From the NCBI GenBank assembly GCA_964344255.1, contig CAYFMQ010000009.1, positions 62,001-126,000 of the forward strand: a DNA stretch of 64,000 bases, given 5' to 3'. The translations under genes were made by a program, and so were the position numbers. Below the pieces are notes generated by a model, which had not been told where the DNA came from, ran no database searches, and worked only from the letters and a program-made list of their open reading frames with translations. Positions 25,235-33,119 of the stretch are shown here, piece by piece. Source of the DNA: JAJFIE01 sp964344255 (GTDB taxonomy: Bacteria; Pseudomonadota; Alphaproteobacteria; Rhodospirillales; Casp-alpha2). Position 1 is the first letter of the stretch. Each line of letters starts with the position of its first letter.

Positions 25235-26482
25235 TCAGATCGCACCGCTTTCGCGTGCTGCGTTGATGTCATCATCCGAAAGACCAAGTTCCTTGAGAAT
25301 TTCATCGGTGTGCTCACCCAGCAGCGGCGAACGTTCGACCTCTGATTTTGAATCCGACAGCTTGATCGGATTGCCGACCGTCAGGTACTTGCCGCGACCG
25401 GGATGATCCACTTCGACCACGGTTCCCGTCTCGCGCAATGCCGGTTCTTCGGCCAGTTCCTTCATGGAGAGAATCGGCCCGACCGGGATGTTGAGGGGAT
25501 TGCAGATATCCATCACCTCGAACTTGGTCTTGGTCATGGTCCATTCCTCGATTGCGTCAAAGACCTCATTCAGGTGCGGCAGGCGCGCTTCCGGCGTGGC
25601 GAACTTTTCATCTTCTTTCCATTCCGGCTTGCCAATGACATCGCAGACGTTCTGCCAGACGGCGGCCTGGGTAATGAAGTAAGTGTAAGCGTTGGGATCC
25701 GTTTCCCAGCCCTTGCACTTGAGAATTCGTCCCGGTTGACCGCCGCCGGAATCGTTCCCTGCCCTGGGCGTCGCATCGCCAAAAGGCACGCCTTCGCCGA
25801 ACTGGGAGTATTCCTTGAGCGGGCCGGCATCGAGACGCTGCTGATCACGCAGCTTGACGCGACAGAGGTTGAGAACACTGTCCTGCATGGCGCATTCGAC
25901 GCGCTGGCCCTTACCGGAATGGGTCCGATGGTAGAGCGCCGTTACAATACCCAAGGCCAGATGAAGTCCTGTTCCAGAATCACCAATCTGGGCGCCTGTA
26001 ACCAACGGCACACCATCGCGGAACCCAGTCGTTGAGGCGGAACCACCCGCACACTGGGCAACGTTTTCGTACACCTTGCAATCGGCAAAAGGTCCAGGAC
26101 CAAAACCCTTGACCGAAGCATAGATCATGCGCGGGTTGATTTCCTGAATACGCTCCCAACTGAATCCCATGCGATCCAGCGCGCCCGGGGCGAAGTTCTC
26201 CACCATGACGTCGCATTCCTCGATCAGCCTGGTGAAAATCTCGGCGCCCTTTTCAGATTTGGGGTTGAGCGTCACGCTGCGCTTGTTGTGGTTGAGCATG
26301 GTGAAATAAAGACTGTCTTCGCCCGGCACATCGACAAGCTGTTTACGGGTCGCATCGCCGACACCGGGTCGTTCCACCTTGATCACGTCAGCACCGAACC
26401 AGGCCAGGAGCTGCGTACACGTCGGCCCGGACTGGACGTGTGTCATATCGAGAATTTTGACACCAGAAAGTGCTTTTTCCAT
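25235..26482 (-). CDS. frc: Formyl-CoA:oxalate CoA-transferase
   Basis: Frc moves CoA from formyl-CoA to oxalate, a class III CoA-transferase reaction. At 415 aa it matches E. coli and Oxalobacter Frc. Family motifs are MTHVQSGPTCTQLLAWFGADVIKVERPG (split across residues 13-40), the catalytic Asp at residue 168 (AQIGDSGTG), MQDSVLNLCRVKLRDQQRLD and KCKGWETDPNAY. The glycine-rich active-site loop reads NDSGGGQPG, where well-studied Frc proteins have one or two more glycines. It lies 54 bases after oxc and shares its transcript. With oxc next door the oxalate assignment is very strong. Confidence 0.96.
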   Translation of the reverse strand: MEKALSGVKILDMTHVQSGPTCTQLLAWFGADVIKVERPGVGDATRKQLVDVPGEDSLYFTMLNHNKRSVTLNPKSEKGAEIFTRLIEECDVMVENFAPGALDRMGFSWERIQEINPRMIYASVKGFGPGPFADCKVYENVAQCAGGSASTTGFRDGVPLVTGAQIGDSGTGLHLALGIVTALYHRTHSGKGQRVECAMQDSVLNLCRVKLRDQQRLDAGPLKEYSQFGEGVPFGDATPRAGNDSGGGQPGRILKCKGWETDPNAYTYFITQAAVWQNVCDVIGKPEWKEDEKFATPEARLPHLNEVFDAIEEWTMTKTKFEVMDICNPLNIPVGPILSMKELAEEPALRETGTVVEVDHPGRGKYLTVGNPIKLSDSKSEVERSPLLGEHTDEILKELGLSDDDINAARESGAI

Positions 26483-26536
26483 TTTCCCCTCAATTTCTTA
26501 CATCTGTTTCCGCAAAAGTAGCGGAATATCACATCA

Positions 26537-28276
26537 TTATTTCTTGGCGACAACACTCTGCGGATTGAGATTGCCGATATTGCCGCTTTCGCTTCCAGCC
26601 GCTGGGTCGATCATGGCATTGATCAGGGTCGGTTTGCCGGAATCGAGCGCCTCATTGACGGCGCGCTTCAGGTCATCTGGCGTTTTGGCGACAACACCGA
26701 CGCCGCCGAAGGCCTCCATCATCATGTCATAACGGGCATCCTTGACGAACACGGTTGTCGCAACGTCTTCAATACCTTTGGGGCTTTCCTCGACGCCCCG
26801 GTAGATGCCGTTGTTATTGAAGATCACGATACAAACCGGAAGGTTGTAGCGGCAGATCGTTTCAACTTCCAGGCCGGAAAAACCGAAGGCGCTGTCGCCT
26901 TCGACGGCGAGCACGGGATGGCCGGTTTCCACCGCCGCGGCAATCGCGGAGCCCATGCCGACCCCCATGACGCCCCACGTTCCCACGTCGAGACGTTTAC
27001 GCGGCTTGTGCATGTCGATAACGGAGCGGGCCAGATCAAGGGTGTTAGCGCCCTCGTTGACCAGGATCGTCTCAGGCCGTTCCTTGATGATGACTTTCAA
27101 AGCCCCCAGGGCGGCATGATAGTCCATCGGCACATTGTTGTTCTGCAGCTTCGACGCCATGCGGGCGACGTTTGTTTCTTTCTTTTCGTTGACGGCGTCA
27201 GTCCATTCACTGGGAGGCAGTTGCCAGTCATCGCCCATGGCCTCGACGATGGCCGAAGCGGAGGAGCCGATGTCCCCGACGACCGGGGCGGCGATTTCGA
27301 CGTTGCTGTCCATTTCCCTGGGCTCAATGTCGAGCTGAATGAATTTGGTTGAGTGTGGCTCACCCCACTGCTTGCCTTTACCATGTGAAAGCAGCCAGTT
27401 AAGACGCGCGCCGACCATCATCACCACGTCGCTTTCCTTCAGGACCAGCGACCGGGCCGCGGAAGCGCACTGGGGATGATCATCCGGCAACAGCCCCTTG
27501 GCCATGCTCATGGGAAGGTAAGGAATACCGCTCTTCTCAACCAGCGCCCGGACGGCGTCGTCAGCCTGGGCGTAAGCGGCGCCCTTGCCGAGAATGATGA
27601 GCGGCTTCTTGGCGCCCTTCATGACATCAATGGCGCGTTCGACGGCGCTGGACGCCGGAATCTGGGCCGGGGCGGGATCGATAACCTGAACCAGCGACTT
27701 GGCGCCCTCTGCCGCGTCCATGACCTGGCCCAGCAATGCGCCGGGAATATCAAGGTACACGCCGCCGGGCCGGCCGGAAACGGCGGAGCGGATGGCGCGG
27801 GCAAGGCCGATGCCGATATCTTCCGCATGCAATATCCGGTAAGCCGCCTTGCAGAGCGGCTTGGCAATGGCCAACTGGTCCATCTCTTCGTAATCGCCCT
27901 GCATCAGGTCGACGATTTCGCGCTCCGACGAACCGCTGATGAGAATCATCGGCCAGCAGTTGGTCGTAGCATGCGACAGCGCCGTCAGGCCGTTCAGGAA
28001 GCCGGGGGCCGAAACCGTCAGGCAGACACCCGGTTTCTTCGTCAGGAAACCGGCAATCGCCGCGGCGTTGCCCGCATTTTGCTCATGGCGGAAAGACAGG
28101 ACGCGAATCCCGGCTGCTTGGGCCATGCGGCCCAAATCGGTAACCGGTATGCCGGGAACACCGTAGATCGTGTTAAGCCCGTTCAGTTTAAGCGCATCAA
28201 TGAGCAGATGAAATCCATCCGTCAATTCAGCGGCGGCATCTTCATTCGGCGAGAGGTCTGCAGCAGCTTCAGCCAT
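26537..28276 (-). CDS. oxc: Oxalyl-CoA decarboxylase
   Basis: Oxc is a ThDP enzyme that decarboxylates oxalyl-CoA to formyl-CoA and CO2. The 579 aa protein has the catalytic glutamate in FRHEQNAGNAAAIAG (E65). The ThDP/Mg motif starts at VEGDSAFGFSGLEVETI and ends NNNGIYRG (about 465-505). The C-terminus is short, as in Oxc. It is first of the oxc-frc-formyltransferase-fhs row. Two TGGTATACCA-type palindromes lie 30 and 79 bases upstream of its start, suggesting GntR control. Other ThDP decarboxylases are the alternative, but frc next to it settles the assignment. Confidence 0.95.
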   Translation of the reverse strand: MAEAAADLSPNEDAAAELTDGFHLLIDALKLNGLNTIYGVPGIPVTDLGRMAQAAGIRVLSFRHEQNAGNAAAIAGFLTKKPGVCLTVSAPGFLNGLTALSHATTNCWPMILISGSSEREIVDLMQGDYEEMDQLAIAKPLCKAAYRILHAEDIGIGLARAIRSAVSGRPGGVYLDIPGALLGQVMDAAEGAKSLVQVIDPAPAQIPASSAVERAIDVMKGAKKPLIILGKGAAYAQADDAVRALVEKSGIPYLPMSMAKGLLPDDHPQCASAARSLVLKESDVVMMVGARLNWLLSHGKGKQWGEPHSTKFIQLDIEPREMDSNVEIAAPVVGDIGSSASAIVEAMGDDWQLPPSEWTDAVNEKKETNVARMASKLQNNNVPMDYHAALGALKVIIKERPETILVNEGANTLDLARSVIDMHKPRKRLDVGTWGVMGVGMGSAIAAAVETGHPVLAVEGDSAFGFSGLEVETICRYNLPVCIVIFNNNGIYRGVEESPKGIEDVATTVFVKDARYDMMMEAFGGVGVVAKTPDDLKRAVNEALDSGKPTLINAMIDPAAGSESGNIGNLNPQSVVAKK

Positions 28277-28305
28277 TTTTCCACGTCCTCAAATCATCAT
28301 GGTAT

Positions 28306-28315
28306 TGGTATACGA
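28306..28315. promoter_or_regulatory. Candidate GntR operator 1, imperfect (upstream of oxc)
   Basis: TGGTATACGA differs at one position from the palindrome TGGTATACCA found upstream of oxc and tctC. It lies 30 bases before the oxc start, where bound repressor would block transcription. Confidence 0.45.
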
Positions 28316-28354
28316 CGCGGATAAACTCCCCTGTTTCTCCGCTTTTCTTCTCTG

Positions 28355-28364
28355 TGGTATACCA
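28355..28364. promoter_or_regulatory. Candidate GntR operator 2 (upstream of oxc)
   Basis: Perfect palindrome TGGTATACCA, 79 bases upstream of oxc. It is of the kind bound by FCD-type GntR regulators, and the same word recurs upstream of tctC. Confidence 0.6.
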
Positions 28365-28459
28365 TACACCAAACACCAAAATAAGCAATCTCCAATCGGA
28401 GTATTTTGCTGTTTTTCGTGATTCTCCTACCCTTTTATCGCGTGCTCGCTACCCGGGCT

Positions 28460-29962
28460 TTAAGAGAAAAACCGCTTCTTCACGATCTTGAACACCGGGA
28501 ACAGCATGAGCAGGATCGCCAGGGCGATAATTATGCCCGAAATCGGCCGGTCGACAAACGTCATCATGTCACCCTGGGAGGCCAGCAGCGACTGGCGGAA
28601 GGAGCGCTCAGCCAGGGGACCGAGAACGATCGACAGAACCGCAGGGGCGACCGGATAGTTCAGCTTCCTGAGCAGGTAGGCGACCACGCCAAACAGCAGC
28701 ATCAACCAGACATCGTGCAGCGTCTGTGTCGGGGCATAGCCGCCAACGATGCACAGAACGAAAATCAACGGCGCAAGAATGGTGAACTTGATCGTCAGAA
28801 TCTTCGCGAAAACGGGAATGGCGAACAGGTTGAGCACAACCGTCACAACATTGGCGATGTAGAGGCTACCGATCAGACTCCAGACAAAGTCAGGATGTTC
28901 CGTAAACAGCAAGGGCCCGGGACGGAGACCCCAGATGATCATGCCGCCAAGCAGAATGGCCGTTGTCGGCGAACCGGGAATGCCCAGGGTGATCATCGGC
29001 AGCATGGAACCGGTAGAAGCCGCGTTGTTTGCCGATTCAGGGGCTGCAACGCCCGCCGGGTTGCCCTTACCGAAGGAATCCGGATCTTTCGAGAATGTCT
29101 TTGCCAGGCCATAGGCCATCAGCGACCCGGGCGTGGCGCCGGCCGCCGGCAACGTTCCCACGAAAAATCCAATGAGACTGCCAAGCACAGTCGTGGAGAA
29201 ATACCTGAAGGTTTCCCCGATATTCTTGATCATCGTCCTGAACGTGGTCTTCACCCGCTGAACCATGACATCGCCTTCTGTCTGTTCCAGCGTCCACAGG
29301 ATTTCACCGATGCCATAGATACCGATCGCGAGGACCAGGAAATTAACCCCGTGGAAGAAACCGGGCAGGTCGAAAAAGATCAGCCGGGGTTTGCCCGAGA
29401 TGATGTCAAGGCCGACCGCCGCAAGCACAAAACCGATCAGGATGGAAAAGATCGTCTTCGGAATGTCGTCACCGGAAAGGCCGATAAAGGTGGCGAAAGC
29501 CAGGACCATGAGGGCGAATTCCTCCGGCGGGCCGAATTTGAGCGCGAACTCGGCAAGCGGCGGTGCAAACAGGGTGAACAGAACGACGGAGATCGTTCCG
29601 CCGAAGAACGACGCCACGGCCGCTGCCGTCAGCGCCTTGTCCGCTTGGCCCTTCATGGCAAGCGGCCGGCCGTCGAACACCGTCGCCACGGCCGTTGAGG
29701 CCCCTGGTATCCCGAGCGTTACCGAGCTGATGGCGCCTCCATACATGGCGCCGTAATAGATTGCCGCCAGAAAGATGATGGCGGCGCTGGGCGGCACCAG
29801 AAACGTAACAGGAAGTAGGATTGCAACGCCGTTAACAGACCCGAGTCCCGGCAAGGCGCCGACGAGAAGGCCAAGGGCACATCCGACAACCAGCATGATC
29901 AGGTTCGTCGGCTCCATCGCATGCGCGAGACCACTCATGAGAGGTATGAGAATTGTTTCCAT
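28460..29962 (-). CDS. tctA: Tripartite tricarboxylate transporter large permease TctA
   Basis: TctA is the large membrane subunit of TTT carriers, which take up di- and tricarboxylates with a periplasmic binding protein. At 500 aa with about twelve hydrophobic segments it is typical. Signatures include LLVGALPGLGSVNGVAILLPVTF (about 34-56), YYGAMYGGAISSVTLGIPG (about 68-86), and the second copy GAAPGSLMAYG-like and LGIPGSPTTAILLGG. It is last in tctC-tctB-tctA and directly precedes oxc on the same strand. Oxalate is the likely substrate by context, which would be an unusual assignment for this family. Confidence 0.93.
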   Translation of the reverse strand: METILIPLMSGLAHAMEPTNLIMLVVGCALGLLVGALPGLGSVNGVAILLPVTFLVPPSAAIIFLAAIYYGAMYGGAISSVTLGIPGASTAVATVFDGRPLAMKGQADKALTAAAVASFFGGTISVVLFTLFAPPLAEFALKFGPPEEFALMVLAFATFIGLSGDDIPKTIFSILIGFVLAAVGLDIISGKPRLIFFDLPGFFHGVNFLVLAIGIYGIGEILWTLEQTEGDVMVQRVKTTFRTMIKNIGETFRYFSTTVLGSLIGFFVGTLPAAGATPGSLMAYGLAKTFSKDPDSFGKGNPAGVAAPESANNAASTGSMLPMITLGIPGSPTTAILLGGMIIWGLRPGPLLFTEHPDFVWSLIGSLYIANVVTVVLNLFAIPVFAKILTIKFTILAPLIFVLCIVGGYAPTQTLHDVWLMLLFGVVAYLLRKLNYPVAPAVLSIVLGPLAERSFRQSLLASQGDMMTFVDRPISGIIIALAILLMLFPVFKIVKKRFFS

Positions 29963-30036
29963 TACTTAACGCCTCACTCAAAAACCTGAGCCAACAATTC
30001 CGGCCGGCCCTTCGTTGTTTGTTTCAACACCCTAAA

Positions 30037-30540
30037 TCAGTACATCAGGTCATAGATTGGATAGAACAGCGGCTCGGAGATTCCCTTTGGCAGGGGAATT
30101 GTCAGCGCCCATTCGAAGAACAGAAAGACGACAATTGGCACAAGCACCGTCAACAGGATAGACAACAGCCAGGAATGCCCGCCCATGATTCGTATGAAAA
30201 AGAACATAAAAGCGAACAGGGAAATATAGATTCCGATAAAGTGCGTTCCGAGCAGCATCACCGCCAACGCGGCAACCGTTATACCGACGAACTTGGCCGA
30301 CGTCTTTGAGACATATTGCTCGTTGGAGTTGGATTCAGGCGTCTTGCGCATGACCCAGCGAATAATGATCGCTATACAGGAGAGCAGCATGCCGGCAGAC
30401 AGCCAGAACGGCCAGGCCCCCGCCCCCGGTCCAGATCCCTGAACCCAGCCAATATTCAGCTCGGCGCTCTTTACCATCAAGGCAACGGAAGCTAGAGCCA
30501 GGATAACAGCAAGCAACAGTTCAGCATGCCGGACAGTCAT
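30037..30540 (-). CDS. tctB: Tripartite tricarboxylate transporter small permease TctB
   Basis: TctB is the small four-helix membrane subunit of TTT carriers. This 167 aa protein has hydrophobic helices at about 5-25, 40-60, 85-115 and 125-150, and the family-like GWVQGSGPGAGAWPFWLSAGM near residue 30. I chose the ATG at 30540 because GGGAGG lies 7 bases upstream; the longer frame would start before that site. It lies between tctC and tctA. Confidence 0.9.
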   Translation of the reverse strand: MTVRHAELLLAVILALASVALMVKSAELNIGWVQGSGPGAGAWPFWLSAGMLLSCIAIIIRWVMRKTPESNSNEQYVSKTSAKFVGITVAALAVMLLGTHFIGIYISLFAFMFFFIRIMGGHSWLLSILLTVLVPIVVFLFFEWALTIPLPKGISEPLFYPIYDLMY

Positions 30541-30591
30541 CGAACGACCTCCCAAACCCAAGGATTAAAAAAATTAAAGAAACAGATAAAA

Positions 30592-30620
30592 TTGGCGAGG
30601 GTGTTTTACACCCCCGCCAA
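30592..30620 (-). terminator. Intra-operon attenuating terminator between tctC and tctB
   Basis: TTGGCG-A-GGGTGT pairs with ACACCC-C-GCCAA to form a long hairpin 14 bases past the tctC stop, followed on the minus strand by a U-rich stretch. Partial termination here would make binding protein more abundant than the permease, as in many binding-protein-dependent systems. Confidence 0.7.
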
Positions 30621-30633
30621 CATCAGAATGGTC

Positions 30634-31641
30634 TTATTCAGCAGACAACGCTGCGGCACCGACCTGGTTGATCAGGTCTTCGTGACGCTTCAACTGCTCA
30701 GCATGGAAGGCAGCGAGATCGTCGCCGGCCACCCATTCGTCACAGAAAATACCGTCGTCCTTACAGAAGGTCTGCCACTCGTCGCCGTGGAAAACCTTGC
30801 TGAACAGGTCAATGTACCAGTCCTGAGCTTCCTTGGACATGCCCGGAGGGCCATTGAAGGAACGCTGCATGAAGTAAACGATGTCGTGACCCATTTCTTT
30901 CATGGTCGGGACATCCGGATACAGTTCCATGCGTTCAGGCGTGAACTGAACCAGCGGCTTGGACTTGCCAGCGCGCCAGAATTCGTTCTGTTCGGCAGGG
31001 TTGTTGACCGTGGAATTGATGTGGTTGCCGATCAGGTTCTTGGCAACCGTGCCACCGCCCGGGAAGGGGATGTAGGTCACGTCGAAACCGAATGCGGCTT
31101 CCATCATAGCCGTCAGGATGGAATCTTCCTGGCCCTTACCGGTGCCACCCATCTTCCAGTCCTTGCCGGCGGCCTTAACGGCAGCAACGTATTCGTCAAG
31201 GTTGTTGATGTCCGTGCGGTCGGTGTTCACCCACAGCAGGAAGGTATCAAGCGCCATGCGGCCAATCGGCGTGAACTTAAGCGGATCGACGCCCAGTTCT
31301 TTCTGGATGATCGGCGTGGTGTAGAAGCTGTTGAGGGTGATCATAACCGTGTGGTTGTCACCTTCTTTATCCTTCAGATAACGAAGGGCTTCAGCGCCGG
31401 AACCGCCCGGCTTGTTGATCGGGATTAATGGCCGGGGCGACATATCGTTCTTCTGGATAATGCCCTGGATCAAACGAGCCATCTGGTCAGCGCCACCACC
31501 GGTGCCGGCCATGATGATAAGCTCAATGGGTTTTTTCGGCTCCCAGGCTTTCGCATCACTGGTAACGGCGGACGAAATCGTCATGCCGAGACCGACTGCT
31601 GCAGCAAGCCCGAGACCGAGCAATTTTTTTCCGAGTTTCAT
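30634..31641 (-). CDS. tctC: TTT-family solute-binding protein TctC
   Basis: The periplasmic receptor of the transporter. The 335 aa protein has a Sec signal peptide (KKLLGLGLAAAVGLGMTISSAV, residues about 5-26, with a likely AKA cleavage site). Mature motifs are PIELIIMAGTGGGADQMARLIQ and PINKPGGSGAEALRYLKDKEGD, which are characteristic of the Bug/TctC fold. It is the first gene of tctCBA with AGGGAGAG before the ATG. TctC relatives usually bind carboxylates through water-bridged contacts; oxalate is inferred from the neighbouring oxc-frc. Confidence 0.92.
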   Translation of the reverse strand: MKLGKKLLGLGLAAAVGLGMTISSAVTSDAKAWEPKKPIELIIMAGTGGGADQMARLIQGIIQKNDMSPRPLIPINKPGGSGAEALRYLKDKEGDNHTVMITLNSFYTTPIIQKELGVDPLKFTPIGRMALDTFLLWVNTDRTDINNLDEYVAAVKAAGKDWKMGGTGKGQEDSILTAMMEAAFGFDVTYIPFPGGGTVAKNLIGNHINSTVNNPAEQNEFWRAGKSKPLVQFTPERMELYPDVPTMKEMGHDIVYFMQRSFNGPPGMSKEAQDWYIDLFSKVFHGDEWQTFCKDDGIFCDEWVAGDDLAAFHAEQLKRHEDLINQVGAAALSAE

Positions 31642-31659
31642 ATTTCTCTCCCTTTAGTG

Positions 31660-31707
31660 GTCAGCGGTCTTGTAATGATCCCGGTGAATTCCGGGGGAGC
31701 CGCTGAC
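31660..31707 (-). promoter_or_regulatory. Leader stem-loop upstream of tctC
   Basis: GTCAGCGG and CCGCTGAC pair over 8 bp, with an inner CCCGG/CCGGG stem. It ends 18 bases before the tctC start, so it lies in the 5' untranslated leader. It may stabilise the message or modulate translation. Confidence 0.45.
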
Positions 31708-31812
31708 TGAAACCTCAGTTTATCGATTGCGGTTGTTATCGGAAGGGTCCGATGTTCCTGTCGCCGTAAATTGCGATCTTTTTATCGGGGTGAGTTAAAT
31801 TTTCTTATTTCA

Positions 31813-31822
31813 CCAACGTTGG
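31813..31822. promoter_or_regulatory. Palindrome adjacent to the tctC operator
   Basis: Perfect CCAACGTTGG, four bases from the TGGTATACCA site. It could extend the operator or bind a second regulator. Confidence 0.35.
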
Positions 31823-31826
31823 CATA

Positions 31827-31836
31827 TGGTATACCA
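31827..31836. promoter_or_regulatory. Candidate GntR operator 3 (upstream of tctC)
   Basis: Perfect TGGTATACCA, identical to the site upstream of oxc, 185 bases before the tctC start. Confidence 0.6.
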
Positions 31837-32004
31837 GAGTTTGTAATAGTAGAGAAGAATAAATCGCAGGGCAATGGAATTTTTTGGGGATATCTAGTTT
31901 TGCCGTACCTGGTCGCAACAGAATTTCACACAAATACCCCTCTGCTGACGGCGGGGCAAGGTTTATCCGCGCCAGCACGATCTGGCTGTGGCTTCTGCTG
32001 CTTC

Positions 32005-32688
32005 CTATTCGAGATAGGTCACGGTCTTGGCAACATGGTCCGCCAGGTTAAGGGCATGGTCTCTCACCAGATGCTCCGCTTCATCCGCATCCCGGCGCTC
32101 AAGGGCCTCAATGATATGCATATGGTCAATGATGGATTGTTCGACACGGTCCGATTCAGAAATGGTCCGCGCCCGGATACCGCGGATATGCATAAAGATA
32201 TTGTCAGCCGTTTCCACCAGCAGTTTGCATCGTCCCATCTCGACGATGGACTGGTGAAACCGGATATTGGCGTCCGAGTACTCGTCGATATGGGCTTTGA
32301 CCTCTCCATCATCAAAAGTGGAAAAGATCGTTCTGAGAGAAGAAATCTCCTCATCCGTCGCACGCTCGGTTACCAGACGCGCCGCCATGCTTTCCAATGC
32401 AGCCCACAATATGATCATTTCCATGATCTCGGCCTTGGTCTTGCGAACGATATAGACCCCCTTGCGCGGAACAATCCTCACAAAACCTTCCTGTTCAAGG
32501 CGGGCCAGCGCCTCGCGGATTGGCGTGCGCGATGTGGCGAGTTGGTCGGAAAGCTGGCGTTCATCAAGACGAAGGTTCACACCTTCCTCATAAATGTTCA
32601 TGGCATTAATGGCCTGCTTGAGCGATGCGTAAATACGCTCTTTAAGGCTGAAGTTCGTGTCGATCGGATCGACCTTGAATTCTCCCAC
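32005..32688 (-). CDS. GntR-family (FCD/FadR type) transcriptional regulator
   Basis: A 227 aa regulator. The winged-helix DNA-binding domain (about 14-80) contains LDERQLSDQLATSRTPIREALARLEQEGFV, a textbook GntR helix-turn-helix. The all-helical FCD ligand domain (about 90-220) has the metal-binding pattern: Asp/Asn-His in DANIRFHQSIVEMG and His in DHMHIIEALERRDADEAE. FCD domains often bind carboxylates through a metal. The start is GTG after GGGGAG. It lies between tctC and the FDH genes and is the obvious candidate for sensing oxalate, formate or a CoA ester. Confidence 0.92.
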   Translation of the reverse strand: MGEFKVDPIDTNFSLKERIYASLKQAINAMNIYEEGVNLRLDERQLSDQLATSRTPIREALARLEQEGFVRIVPRKGVYIVRKTKAEIMEMIILWAALESMAARLVTERATDEEISSLRTIFSTFDDGEVKAHIDEYSDANIRFHQSIVEMGRCKLLVETADNIFMHIRGIRARTISESDRVEQSIIDHMHIIEALERRDADEAEHLVRDHALNLADHVAKTVTYLE

Positions 32689-32845
32689 GAAAACTCTCCC
32701 CTTATTTATCGTTCTTCTATCCCTGCAAAGGGGACATTTCTATCTGCATTTGCTGATCGCAAGCCATTGGAAATTTGGCCAATCAGGCAGTCATTACTTT
32801 GTTATTCAATAATAAATAGACGATATTGCCCTCCTTTGTCCAATA

Positions 32846-32857
32846 TTGGTATGCCAA
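32846..32857. promoter_or_regulatory. Candidate GntR operator 4 (gntR/FDH intergenic)
   Basis: TTGGTATGCCAA has the same half-sites as TGGTATACCA with one central change. It lies 158 bases before gntR and could mediate autoregulation or control of the divergent formate dehydrogenase. Confidence 0.45.
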
Positions 32858-32949
32858 GACCCACAAACTCCTTCTGTATATGCCATTCAGATTTTCATGG
32901 AATTTGCCCGCAACCGGCACTAACTGAGCATTCAGGACGCCGCGGGAAC

Positions 32950-32968
32950 ATTGGAGGTCGGCTCCAAT
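32950..32968. promoter_or_regulatory. Inverted repeat upstream of the formate dehydrogenase
   Basis: ATTGGAG and CTCCAAT are perfect 7-base arms separated by 5 bases, about 150 bases upstream of the FDH start. It could bind a regulator different from the GntR protein. Confidence 0.4.
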
Positions 32969-33119
32969 GATAGTTGAACCATATTGTCTGTTGTATTCTT
33001 TCATCGATAATTTCTTGTAGTTTAATTTTTTTTATTTTTAAGAAACACACTCAGATTTTGAAGAAGACAAAATTCAGACAGTGCAAACGAAGATGCGGAT
33101 CAAGGGGTAGTCATAAATA

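Larger units (their letters stand above)
31642..32004. other. Promoter/leader region of tctCBA
   Basis: 363 bases without a gene between the gntR stop and the tctC start. It contains a leader hairpin (31660-31707), a CCAACGTTGG palindrome (31813-31822) and a TGGTATACCA palindrome (31827-31836). It presumably holds the tctC promoter; -35/-10 boxes were not assigned. Confidence 0.6.
32689..33119. other. Divergent promoter region of gntR and the formate dehydrogenase
   Basis: 431 bases, AT-rich from 33000 to 33070. It contains an operator-like TTGGTATGCCAA (32846-32857) and a dyad ATTGGAG-N5-CTCCAAT (32950-32968). A 73-codon minus-strand ORF here lacks a ribosome site and is not annotated. Confidence 0.6.

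Noticed and set aside
28406..29698. 430-codon ORF antisense to tctA
   Set aside because: Arg/Gln-rich reading of a hydrophobic membrane protein on the other strand; no motifs.
32783..33004. 73-codon minus-strand ORF upstream of gntR
   Set aside because: No ribosome site before its ATG, and it spans the operator-like dyads of the intergenic region.
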